Assembly: GCA_902729315.2 (NCBI GenBank)
Contig: LR746275.1
Span: 1,954,501 to 2,018,500 of the forward strand
From: Spirodela intermedia
Lineage: Eukaryota > Streptophyta > Magnoliopsida > Alismatales > Araceae
DNA: 64,000 nt
Reading direction: 5' to 3'
A program made the position numbers and the translations under genes. Every line of letters begins with the position of its first letter. Position 1 is the first letter of the stretch. Of this stretch, positions 11,112 through 21,761 are shown one piece after another. Below the pieces are notes generated by a model. It was given only the letters and a program-made list of their open reading frames with translations, was not told the DNA's origin and searched no databases.

Positions 11112-13240
11112 ATGCCGGCCTAGCCCAGCGAGGCTGCGCTGGCTCAGGACGTACAGGCACAGGCCCAGGTGACCCAGGCCAAGCCTGAACAGCCGGCTCA
11201 GGCTGCACTGGTCCAATCTCTTGCCCAGGCAAGGGGCAAGAGCCTGCGGCCCAAAAAGAAGATAGGACGCCGACTTTTACGTCCCCCCTCGGCCACGTCC
11301 TCTAAGCCTACCTCGAGTCAACAAATCGAACCAACTAGGATCCCAACACTAGTTGAGACCCCTATATTGACCCCAAACACATCCATTGGGCACACTATTA
11401 CACCTAGTGGGCTAGACTCTATTGTGCCCCATAGGCCAAACCCGACTATACCCACTAGACACCTATCATGGGCGCAACGAGTGTCTAACCCCTTTGTCCC
11501 CTCCACAGAGACTGTCACACCACAGGAACCGCTACGTCATGTACTATTCCCAATCTATGATACCACTGTCCCAGTGCGAAGCTATAGCGATGATGATGGG
11601 AGGAAGACAATAGCTTTTACTTATGAGGAGGTCTCCCAGATGGCAGTCGCATTCTAATATACCTTAGTTGGTCGTTTCACTACGAAACGACCAACCATAG
11701 GTGACATAGAGAAGATTTACATGGCACCTGGAAATTTTCAGGGCCGAGTCTCCATCGGAGCTTGAGACTATCGTAGCATATACATCCGCTTTGAGCTAGA
11801 AGCAGATTATCGCCGAGCATGGAGCCAACCCACTTGGAGAATGGGGGAGTCTACCCTCCATACCCACAGATGGACACCACAAAATGACATAGGGCACCAA
11901 GCACATCAGTCTCATGTGGTTCCATTATGGGTGGGCTTCCTTGGCCTACCTGCCCATTTATTTACGCCAAAGGCACTTGAGTCTTTGGCAAATGCGGTGG
12001 GAACATTCATATGCCTTGATCCAGGCGTAAAAATGTTCAACCGACCCGGATATGCACGAGTTTGTATAGAGGTGGACCTAATGGCTCCCCTCCAGAGGAC
12101 TCTCGTTATACGTAGTGGAGATGATGAATTTTATCAGCCCATCATTTATGAGAGACTACCGTATTTCTGCACACACTGTGCGATCTTGGGCCACACTGTC
12201 AGCACATGCCGTCAGAAGGCATGTACACCACAGACGACCACACGAGCCTTTCTAGTACCGATCTCATATGACGATTACCTCGTCAAAATGAGAAAGGATG
12301 CTCAGAGTGCTCGTCCTCCTCAGAGGTCGATTGCCCCTATGGCGGCTCCACCTTCCTTACCTCGGAAGGCACAGGAGAAGCCTAGCTCACTGATTGAGAC
12401 ACAGCATGCACGGCGAAAGCCGGCAGCTGGACGCCCTTCTTCCACCTACACAGGGGGGAAGAAAGGAACACGAGAGGCTACACCTTCCCCTTTGAGCAAG
12501 GGAAAGCAACCCCTAACCTCAAACACCTTCGAGGTCTTAGGGGCTTTAGATGAGAGAGACTTTGAGGGACCTGCACAAAGGGGAACTAGGCCTTCCAAAG
12601 GGCTAGCATCCTCCACTACGAGGGACTCACCTAGTCCAACCCCCCATACTAGATCCCTCCGGGTTATCCGACCCCCCATACTCACCCACCCCACTCCACC
12701 CATTAGTGTCTCTCCACCACCTAGCTCCTCCCCGCCCATTCACTCCTCCCCACGTAGGAGTCCTTCACCTCTTAGTCCCCACCGACCGAGGTCTACCCCT
12801 TTCTCTGAGGGTATAGGCTTGGGCCCTATCCATCCCCCTCAAATCCCCGTTGATGATCTATTAGGAGGGTCTACCCCCAGCATACTTCCTATTAGTACAT
12901 CTTACGTAGCCCCCCATTCTGATTCTTATACCCTCCCCCCCTCTCCCCTGTTACAACCGTCAGATCAGTTTCCTATACTTGATCCACCACCCGCTGATTC
13001 TAGGGAGAGCCCCGATAAAGGACAGTGCTTAACAAATCGTCAAGCACCACACCCATCCTCTTCATCTAGTGCTCATGATACTACGGGCCACACGACTAGT
13101 ACCCATGAGATGGTAGCTCTGAGACTGACATTGAGACTACCTACCTAGAGGAGGGATATCAGACGGAGGTTAGGACCACACGACTCACTAGACGCTCACC
13201 TTACTCCACGAGATCTAGGACTCGTGGGGCCACTCACTAG
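11112..13240 (+). pseudogene. LINE ORF1 (DUF4283-like plus CCHC zinc knuckle), broken
   Basis: ORF1 of plant L1 elements encodes an RNA-binding chaperone-like protein that coats the element RNA. The only early ATG in frame is at 11112. In-frame stops lie at 11121-11123 (TAG), 11655-11657 (TAA) and 11763-11765 (TGA), so the open parts are 11169-11657 and 11841-13148. The middle part has the DUF4283-like stretch (VPLWVGFLGLPAHLF, ARVCIEVDL). It is followed by a CCHC knuckle CTHCAILGHTVSTC at about 12172 (C-x2-C-x4-H-x4-C). The C-terminal 250 residues are rich in Pro and Ser. A frame change near 13110 would carry the reading to a TAG at 13238-13240, three bases before the ORF2 ATG. Domain assignment is from memory of the family. 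Confidence 0.85.
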
Positions 13241-13243
13241 ATC

Positions 13244-16200
13244 ATGATACCTAGCATCATATGGAATTGTCGAGGTATAGGCAATCTCGAAACCCAATTC
13301 TATATAGCTAGCCTTATCAGACAGTATCGACTAGGTATAGTAGGCCTCATTGAGCCTATGATATCATCAGATCGTATCCAACCCTTACTTAGGAGGTTAG
13401 GTATGGATCATTTTCACTCCAACCCCACGAATCATATTTGGATCTTTTGGACTAGACCATACTCTATGGAGTTGCTAGTCGAGGGACCCCAGCATATCAC
13501 TATGACGGCTCGAGATCTCACCCAAGAGTTCACCTTCTCGGTCATCTATGCATCACATAGATCCGAAGAAAGAGAAACTCTTTGGACGGACCTAGTTCAA
13601 TACGTGAGGGACTACCCTACACTAGTTGAGTCTCCTTGGTACCTAGCAGGTGACTTCAACTGTGTCCGTAATACTAGTGAACGTCAAGGTGGGCGAATCC
13701 CTAGGGCCCGTAACATGGAGATGTTCAATGATTGTATTTTTCGATTAGCTCTTATTGAGCCACCTACATCAGGCGAGGCATGGACGTGGAGCAACAATCG
13801 AGGGGACGCTTTGATTTATGAGCGTATCGATCGTTGTTTCATCAACAGCATCGCCATGATGCGACATCCCATATTAGTCACGATATTACCCCGTTATAGG
13901 TCAGATCACACCCCGATCCTCATACTCCCTAAACAGAGTATGAGCACCCACAGACCCCCCTTCAGATTTCAAACCATGTGGCTCCAACATGAAAACTTTC
14001 AGAGTTTCATACGGAATCACTAGTACGGACAGATCTCAGATTCTCTTATGGAGAACCTTAGCTATAGGTTAAGGAATCTCAAACTCCACCTTAAATGGTG
14101 GAACCGACATATCTATGGGAATGTCCATACCCAAGTTGATGCATTGCAAAAAGAGTTAGCAGAAGTTGAAAGACTACTGCAAGCTAGATATTCAGATGCT
14201 GCTTGGGAAAGGAGGAGTAGAGTGAGTGACCAGCTTGATGAGGTTGTGCGACGACAGGAGTTATTCTATCTCCAGAAATCACGCATCCAGTGGTTACAAG
14301 AGGGTGATAGAAACACTCGTTTCTTTCATGTCTCGGTCGCTCATCGCTCACGTTCAGATTATACCTCTCTTTTAGAGACATATGATCATGACCTTTCTCG
14401 CATGCAGGAGGCAGGGGTTGAGTACTTTCGTACTCTCTTAACCTCTCAGCCGATTGAGATTTCTGATGATATGCTCACTTCGATCCCATCATTGGTCACT
14501 CACCGTGAGAACTCTCTCATAACAGCCATACCCACGGGAGAAGAGATCAAGGAAGTAGTTTTCTCTATGAGCAGACATCGTGCACCCGGGCCAAATGGTT
14601 TCTCAGCTGATTTTTACATTTCATGTTGGGATATCGTTGGCACTGATCTCATCCAGGCCATCAAGGAAATCTTTCGTCGTAAAGTCTTTACACGAAGTTG
14701 GAAGGCCACCTTCCTTGCACTTATACCAAAGGTGACTACCCCAACCTCATTTAGAGACTTTCGACCTATCAGTTTGTGTAACGTGTGTTATAAAGTTGTA
14801 TCTAAGATCGTTACACGTAGATTGAGTAGTTTCCTTGATAGACTTATATCTCCAGAACAATGCGGATTTGTCAAGGGACGGTACATTCACGATAACATCA
14901 TGCTAGTACATGAACTAGCACAATCCCTTGGCCATGATTGTCGAGGCTCTAACATCATCATCAAATTAGACATGGAGAAGGCCTTTGATAGGATAGAGTG
15001 GAGTTTCCTCATTAAGGTTCTTAGACGCTTTGGGTTCACCGACGACTTCATTGACTTAGTCGATGCATGTGTTAGGGAGAATCATTTCTCTTTATTAGTG
15101 AACGGTAGCTCCACACTATTCTTCACGGCCACGAGAGGTCTACGACAGGGCGATCCACTATCACCCACCCTCTTCATCTTAGTTGAAGAAGTCCTCAGTC
15201 GATCCCTCACCCGAGCGATCAATCAAGGACTTATCCGACCATACTACTCGAAGAGGGGTTGCCCGATCATCTCACACTCCCTCTTTGCTGATGATGTGAT
15301 ACTCTTCCTCAATGGATGTGAGACATCCATTAGAGGGCTCATGAGTATTATCTCAAGGTATGAGCGAGCTGCAGGTCAACTCGTAAATGCCTCGAAGAGT
15401 AGCTTCATAGTAGGCCCTTCTACCCCCATAGGGACCATACGACGCATCCAGGGCCTAACAGGGTTCTCTCGTGGACACTTACCTTTTGACTATCTAGGAT
15501 GTCCTATCTTCCTCGGCCGTAGGCACATACACTATTTTGACGCCCTAGTGGGCAAGTTGAGGAAGAAACTAGCAGGATGGAAGTTACAACTTCTATCCCC
15601 TGGAGGACAGATCCAGTTGATACGCCATGTTCTCATGAGCATACCATTACACCTTTTGGCAGTCCATGAGGTATCAGACACCGTCTTACAGACTATTAGA
15701 CGGATATGCACGTCCTTCCTTTGGGATGGACAACTTGAGGAACCTCGTCGTCAACGCCGAGTTTCTTGGAAGAAAGCATGTCGACCTACGGATGAGGGTG
15801 GCCTAGGTATTAGGCGCCCTCAAGATGTACTTAACATGCTTCAAAAGAAACTCATTTGGAGGATGAAGACCACACCATCGGTGCTAGGTACTTTTGTGTC
15901 AGCCAAATATGGCGAGTGGGCTCGACAGCCGGCCGACATCAAACGAGTCAAACGATGGGCAGACTGGCAGCGACATTGGTTGGAGATGGTGCCTCTTATT
16001 CGTTGGCGAGTGGGGCGAGGCGAGATCAGTGCCTGGTACGACACTTGGCTAGAGGACACACCATTGGTCAGTTTTACCACTTTCACATCTTCTTGGCCTC
16101 GCTTGACGGTAGCCCAGCTTCTCCAAGGAGACACTCGTCTACTTATTGAGAGGCATGGACTACCGTCGGACTTGTTACCAGCCATCACCATGACTGAGAT

Positions 16201-17293
16201 GAGTTTTACTGAGGACCAACCCATCTGGACACTTACCATAGATGGTAGTTTCTCTTGTAGCTCCTCTTGGGAGCACTTTAGAAACCGCTCCCCAAAGACA
16301 TTTTGGGGAAATCTCATATGGCATCCGGCCATCACACCTCGTGTTTCGTTCTTCTTGTGGAAGTTCATGCACCGAGGACTACCCACCGACGATCGAGTGA
16401 TTGTCACCGATCAGGAGGTGGAAAGGAAATGTCATTGTTGCTCCATCACGACAGACGAAAGTATGGAACATTTATTTTTCCATAGTGATATCGCTGTCGA
16501 GTGTTGGCGTCAACTTCTAACGAATTGGCTTCCAATGCTCTCATACAGACCTACGAGACCACCACTAGAGGTCTTTAGGAGAGTCTTTGACTCACCGACG
16601 AGTGTCAAGGTTTGTCGTTTCATCCGTATCTCCATAGCATATATGTTATGGGAAATATGGAAGGGACGTAACTCATCTCGATATGCAGGCCAAGTGATGC
16701 GTGCCACAAAGATTATGAGGCACGTAACACAATGGCTTCGGAGTACTCATTCCTTAGTGCCAAATAAAACGAAATGCTCGCGTTCTGTTTGTGAGGCTTT
16801 TGGGCTTTGGAGACTCCATATCATACCTACACAGACCTGGACTACTGTCCGATCTGTTAGATGGACACCACTGAGGGCTGGACAGTGGAAACTCAACGTC
16901 GACGGAGCATCTCAAGGCAACCCAGGATCATCTGGAGGAGGCGGTATCTTACGCGATAGTACAGGATGCATTCTCTTTGCCTTTTCGAACTTTTATAATA
17001 TACAAACTAATACTGTGGCAGAGGCTATGGCAATACGGGATGGTTTGTTTCTTTGTGAGGAGCAAAATATTACTAACATTGTCTTAGAATCTGATTCCAA
17101 AGTGTTAGTGGACATGTTACGTGCAGACTCTTGTCCTCATTGGAGGCTCAACAATATCTGGGCAGACATCATGCGATGTCGAAGACGCATCACAACTATT
17201 ACGCATCAATTCCGAGAAGGGAATCAGACAGCTGACGCCCTTGCTACGCATGGAGTCAGATCGCGTCGGAGGACAGTCTTCTCTTTTTGGTAG
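13244..17293 (+). pseudogene. LINE ORF2: endonuclease, reverse transcriptase, RNase H; one in-frame stop
   Basis: ORF2 supplies nicking and reverse transcription for target-primed integration. The frame from ATG 13244 runs about 1350 codons and is interrupted by a single TAG at 14021-14023. Before the stop lies an L1-type apurinic endonuclease (IIWNCRG, VGLIEPMIS, LAGDFNCV, YERIDRCF, YRSDHTPI). After it come RT blocks: FRPISLCN, KLDMEKAFDRIEW, GLRQGDPLSP and the catalytic FADD (SHSLFADDVILF, about 15282). Next is a zf-RVT segment (FFLWKFMHRGLPT, then Cys/His). A C-terminal RNase H has Asp in NVDGASQGNPG, Glu in NTVAEAMAIRDGL, Asp in VLESDSKVL and a final REGNQTADALA. All catalytic motifs look intact. 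With only one stop this is a fairly young copy, but probably not autonomous. Confidence 0.94.
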
Positions 17294-18758
17294 GACATGC
17301 CCCTGGAAGCCCGAGGTGCTCATAGACTTGAGCGACTCGGCATACCCTCTTTACGCATACACCGCACTCCACTACCGGCACCTCCACGACAGTGGCGTAT
17401 TGCTTGGAGGAGATCAGGGGTGGTTACTATTGGCCGCTGAAGACCACAATGGAGATACAGGTGCGTGTTTCCTTTGTCTCTATTTTCAGGTCTATCACAA
17501 GCCACAACCATGACATCACCATGGCGCTCATCCCATGCCACCGATGTGGAATGCACTTTGCCTATCAGCACAACACAGACAACAAAGCACATCGTAATCC
17601 ACTCGGGTACATTACTTCCAATCATTACTCTCCTCATAATCACATCACATCTACTATCTATCATGCTCAAGTAGTGAGGACATAGAACTATCAGCATATG
17701 TTGGCATCGGCCCACTTTTGAACTATAGGTCTATAGCACATCAGACCTGCCAAACTAGTTGTGAATCGGCAACCTAGCACCTCTCTCAAGATCTTATTAG
17801 TACCATCAGCCAGCTTGAACCCATGAGAAGGTAAAGATCTATATCCATAGGATTGACCCTCTCTCCTCTCTCTCTCTCTCGATTCTCTATTTCTTTCTCC
17901 CTCCCTTTCTCTCTCTAGAAAAAAAAAAAAAAAAAAAAAAAAAGACAGCCTACTTCTTTTCCCGGAATCACTAGCCCATCATAGACAATTAGTGGAGGGT
18001 GAGGGAAAGGGCCCTAAAACCAAAAAACAAAAAAAAAAAAAAAAAAAAAAGGGCAACCTTTTTCCCTTCCCTTAATCACTAGCCTAATGTACACCAAATA
18101 ATGGGCATTAGTGGAGGGTAAAAGAAGAGGCCCTCAAGGAGAGAGAAAGAAGAGAGAGAGAATAAGAGAAAAGAAAAGAGTTAGAACCAGAGACCAAGTC
18201 ATTCCTCGTGGGGTGAAAGGTCCCTTACCTACTTAGAGGAAGTACGGCAACTGATGATACTAACAAGATCTTGGCTAGAGGGATTAGGCGCGTGCAACAC
18301 TAGCAAGGCAAGTTCATATTTGGGCTTATTGTCATGCTTCAGCATAGTTCTATCCTCTTCACTGCCCTAATAACTATTTTCTCACCACTTTATATCAATT
18401 TGTTTATCTCTTAGAACCACTTACTGCAACAAACTCTTGTCTTGTAGGAACATTGCATGGCGCACAACATGGAGCTCTCGTCCTACTCCTGTTGAGCAGA
18501 TCTTCCAACTTTCATGCACTCAAAGGCTTTTTCAACCCAATGCAAATCAATCACCTTCCTCAAATATGATGAACGCCTTGGAGTCTATCTCCAGTATCAT
18601 CACATCTCCTCTTCAAAAGAGGTCTTTCATTCTTCATGTCATCCTCGCCCCTTGTGCGAATGAGATCCCACTTATGTAACCTCGGAATGAGGTCAAACTT
18701 TTATCACTCAATCAAATTTCTTCTTTAAAAATAAAAAAAATAAAAAAATAAAAAAAAA
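17294..18758 (+). other. LINE 3' untranslated region and A-rich tail
   Basis: A 1.46-kb region after the ORF2 stop with no convincing protein; the overlapping short frames on both strands are not conserved-looking. It includes a CT-rich run (about 17860-17920), two internal poly-A tracts and the terminal A-rich tail with TAAAA-type units (about 18725-18758). Confidence 0.75.
17919..18140 (+). repeat. Duplicated unit with poly-A tracts in LINE 3' region
   Basis: Poly-A at 17919-17943 and 18022-18050 each precedes a similar unit. Unit 1 (17944-18021) and unit 2 (18051-18140) share AATCACTAGCC, TTAGTGGAGGGT and a closing GGCCCT. The pattern looks like a tandem duplication of a segment that begins with its own A-run. 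Confidence 0.7.
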
Positions 18759-19184
18759 TATGATTCTTTCTACTTTTATAAATCTTAATTTGATCAATAA
18801 AATCATTTTTAATTGCTTACGTAAGAATCATCGAGCGTAACTCTACTTTCACTTGATTTACGTTTGTCGAGTGCTGACATCATCCTAATGTCTGCGCCCT
18901 TATTTCTCTTTTTCACGAATTTTAAATATATTTCATTTGCATTTCTTATCAAAAATTCACAAAAAATTGTATTCTTTGAAGAAAATTATAAAAACTTACC
19001 TGATACTATATTACATCTCATTGATCAACTTAGAAATTTTTTACTATTTTTGAAACTTGTATTAAATTATAATTGATATATTTGTTTAAAAATACTTCTA
19101 AATATCTGAAAATTAGTATTTTCTAGTATTATAAATTTTAAATTTACGTGATTTATTATACAACAATTAAGTCATGGCAAGTCC

Positions 19185-19595
19185 CGAAGTAAATTTCTCT
19201 AGATCTGATGCATTTCAAGTGTGAACAACTATTTAGCTTTCATAGATTTAAATAGATAGAGATACATTGTAAACTTCACATTACAATTTGTTTGAATGTT
19301 TTCTCCCCTTTAATCACTTTTTACATCGCTGAACTTCTATTTCCCCTTTATTTGATGATGAAAATATTTCTTCTCGCTTTTTCTTTGAGTTCATTTGATT
19401 TTAATCTATTAATCAAATAAACTAGTAACTAATTAATGCCTAATTCTCATTCCTTGTGGATCGACCTCAAACTTACCACATACTTATTTATTTTAGTATT
19501 TTAATTTGATAAATTTGTGATTCTAAATATTTTTGGTTAACTGATTTTGAGGCTTTTCAACAACCCTCGATTTCATTTTTGTAACCAAACTCTTC
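19185..19595. other. Intergenic, possible retroelement leader remnant
   Basis: AT-rich, no gene seen. The phrase CTTGTGGATCGACC (about 19454) recalls the motif noted near 3567 and is common near plant LTR/leader sequence. I cannot delimit an element. Confidence 0.35.
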
Positions 19596-19751
19596 CCACC
19601 CCGTCATAGATGCTGACAAGAGCTCAGGGGAGTCCAACAAGGAGTAGACGACAGACCTTGCCGGCACGAAATGGCCCTCGAGTCGGTGCAGGTGCTTTAC
19701 ACAGGCCACATCAAAGACAGTGGTGGTGCCATCCATGGACACAACGTAAGA
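19596..19751 (-). pseudogene. WD40 fragment resembling VIP3/SKI8
   Basis: The minus strand here translates to about 52 residues. They include SMDGTTTVFDV, HLHRLEGHFVPARSVVYS and LLSASMTG, the core of one WD repeat and the start of the next, as in plant VIP3 (a Paf1/Ski-complex WD40 subunit, recalled from memory). Similarity stops at GW, where the next repeat should continue with aspartates and a histidine. No other repeats of the roughly 320-aa propeller are nearby. It is a lone exon piece 120 bp downstream of the fucosyltransferase stop, most likely a captured or retained gene fragment. Confidence 0.5.
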
Positions 19752-19873
19752 CATTAAATATTTTGTCCTAAGTAAACCCAACATTGCGTTAATCAGATGC
19801 GTCAAATGCGTGAGATCACCTCGGACTCTGTGGCAGAAGAAATTGAATGGCCACTAATAGTGACGTCTATTAC

Positions 19874-21394
19874 TCAGTCAGTCCGACCAACCAGCTTGAT
19901 GCCGTCGGGAACGTCCCTGCAGTGCGTCACGTAGGAGATCTCCTTTCCCGGATCGGAGAATGACTTGCAGGACTTGCAGTCATACCATGGCGGCGAGTGG
20001 AAACAAGGGTCCATGGACGTCTCCCTCATGCAGGCGGGTTCCGGCATCTTGCCGCCATAAGGCCTTACAAGGATCCAGGGTCGTATACCAGCGAGCCCCT
20101 GCGCAATGTACCCGAACGTTGACCCGGTGCTCGTCACCAGAACGTCGGCAAAGCTGAGGAGATATATCTCCGCCCACGCCTTAAGGTCATGGTTCTCCGA
20201 TCCCGTCTGCTGCCATTCCTCGTGACTTGGCTGGTGAACACTAACCACGGCGCCGCCCTTGTTGGGGTGCTCCCAATACATATTCCTGATTCGGTCAGAG
20301 AATTGGGAGTGAAGGGAGGCAATAAGAACGACCTTGGTATTGTTTAGGTTGGCAGAGACGATTGGCCTGTCCAAAGCCACTGGCGGCAGCAGCCCTTCTC
20401 TGAGTGTGCAGTTTATGGCCTGATCCGCTACCAGGTCTAAAGGTGATTCGTCCTTGTTGAATATTCTGATCTGGATCCCCAATTTCTCCCTACCCATTGA
20501 GAGGTAGGACTGGTAGTACCTGGTAATCATCCCCCAGACGGTGTCGGACGGATGGAAGAGGTACCTGCTCATGTGGTGGAAAACAGTCTCCTTGTCTGGG
20601 AACAACCGGCTGAGCTCCGGTTCGAACATTCGGTTCAAGAACAACGCCGGCACGAAGTAGTTGTCCGCCTTGAGCACCATCCATGGCATCCTGACCAGGA
20701 ACTCCTGGTCGGGCTCGCAGAAAAATCGCTTATCATTGTTGTCGTATCGATAAGTCATGTGGACGTAGATGAAGGGGAGGGGAGGCCCAGTCACGACGCC
20801 ACTGCTAGCGATGCTAATCTTACCGTACCTCAGCATGTTGCCGTAGCTCTGGTTGTTCTTCGACTCGAAGACTTGGAAATCGACGGGAAAGTTAGTGGGC
20901 ACGAGCCACGTGGCATCAGGGAAGGGCTCGCAGAAGAGAGCGGTGAGATCCTTCCCTCGGTCAACGAGCATGACCCTCCCAGTAAGGAGAGAGTACAAGA
21001 ACGCCGACGCCAAGGTGAGTATGTGGTTTCCCAGGCCATTATAGGACGTCCAAACCAGGTACTTGCACTCGGCAGGGGGAAGTGGTGTCACGCTGGAGTC
21101 CCCTTCACTGTTCTTCAACAGCATTAGGGTTTTATTGTAGGCCGCTGTGTGGGGGGCGCACCGTCGGTGGAGATCTTCGTACTGTCGCAGCCTCTGCACG
21201 AGGTAAGGAGACGGCTTGTGGGGCGAGGGCTTCCGGTAGATGGTGGATTCGAACCTACTCCGGCAGGACTCCCCGTTGAATCCAGTGGCGAGGAGGCCAC
21301 CGAGATACTTGTCCTTTGATAGATCTGAAGGCGCATAGAAAATCAAATCTCCTCGCTTGACTCAAAAGATTGAGAACTCAACCAATTGTCCAAC

Positions 21395-21438
<44 letters not shown>

Positions 21439-21761
21439 GATAGAGACAGAGACAGAGACAGGGAGGGAGAGTAAGACTGACCATCTCCATGGCCACGGCG
21501 GTGCTGTTCGGACGACCGGCGCTGGTTGTGGATACCAGAGATGTATATAATGGGGATCCTGTAGGCTCCGGACACAAAGGCCAAGGTGGGGAAGGTGAGA
21601 CAGGCGATCACGAACCAGACCTTCGCCAGCATCCTTGACTGTTTTTGCAAGGCTGGTCGAGAGGACTCTCCGCCATACGTCCCATCGCCCACTTCGACGA
21701 GCTCAGCAACGGAATCAGAGGATTGTTGTTTTCCACTCGACATCCTAATATGCGTTGTCAT
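19874..21761 (-). CDS. GT37 fucosyltransferase (xyloglucan FUT1-like), two exons
   Basis: Transfers L-fucose from GDP-fucose to cell-wall glycans in the Golgi. Exons are 21761-21482 and 21360-19874. The intron (121 bp, GT...AG) was placed because both splice sites fit and the phase joins. It predicts 588 aa, close to Arabidopsis FUT1 (558). The start ATG at 21761 has no in-frame ATG before the upstream stop. Residues 46-67 form one membrane span after a 45-aa tail, as in type II Golgi enzymes. Family landmarks: KYLGGLLATGF (about 111-121), YRKPSPHKPSPYL, VWTSYNGLGNHIL (about 196-208), KLGIQIRIF (about 386-394, the basic GDP-fucose region) and TSTGSTFGYIAQGLAG (about 503-518). Four N-glycosylation sequons (NKT, NQS, NCT, NNT) are visible. 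No break is seen. The acceptor glycan (xyloglucan or arabinogalactan) cannot be told from sequence alone. Confidence 0.93.
21394..21462. repeat. GA/CAGA microsatellite in fucosyltransferase intron
   Basis: (GA)n followed by (CAGA)n and GAGACA units fills more than half of the 121-bp intron (21361-21481). A reading frame continuing through it is only the exon frame running into the intron. Confidence 0.9.

Larger units (their letters stand above)
11072..18758 (+). mobile_element. L1-type non-LTR retrotransposon (LINE), nearly full length
   Basis: A 7.7-kb element inserted in an LTR. Its left junction (TTTATCA then GTGGACG) and right junction (A-rich tail then TATGATTC) were found by comparison with uninterrupted LTR copies near 2680 and 35040. 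Order: ORF1 with a zinc knuckle, ORF2 with endonuclease, reverse transcriptase and RNase H, a 1.46-kb 3' region, and an A-rich tail (about 18725-18758). Its base composition is clearly more GC-rich than its surroundings. About 18 bp of LTR are missing at the junction, so it has a target-site deletion in place of a duplication. The reading frame stays open to the left junction, which suggests 5' truncation in or just before ORF1. Confidence 0.93.
9764..19180 (-). mobile_element. Solo LTR, family A, split by a LINE
   Basis: The LTR occupies 9764-11071 and 18759-19180, about 1730 bp once the LINE is removed. The left end TAATAAGTCTTCA differs by one base from the expected TGATAAG, and the right end reads GTCATGGCA. 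AAGTC occurs directly outside both ends (9759-9763 and 19180-19184), a plausible target duplication with a one-base boundary ambiguity on the right. The perfect hairpin arms are at 9777-9790 and 9818-9831. Confidence 0.82.

Noticed and set aside
11169-13148. ORF1 as two separate host genes with a zinc finger
   Set aside because: Both open parts share one frame, are split only by stop codons, and lead directly into the LINE endonuclease-RT frame.
15841-16407. Long minus-strand open frame (188 aa) opposite LINE ORF2
   Set aside because: It is the mirror of a conserved RT coding region and has no recognisable domain of its own.
7212-19180. Two inverted LTR copies with hairpin ends facing each other, looking like a DNA transposon with very long terminal inverted repeats
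   Set aside because: Each copy has its own 5-bp target duplication (ACACC versus AAGTC) and TG...CA ends, so they are separate solo LTRs.
20552-21127. Plus-strand 191-aa frame over the fucosyltransferase
   Set aside because: It lies entirely antisense to conserved GT37 coding sequence, whose codon bias keeps the other strand open. No independent evidence.
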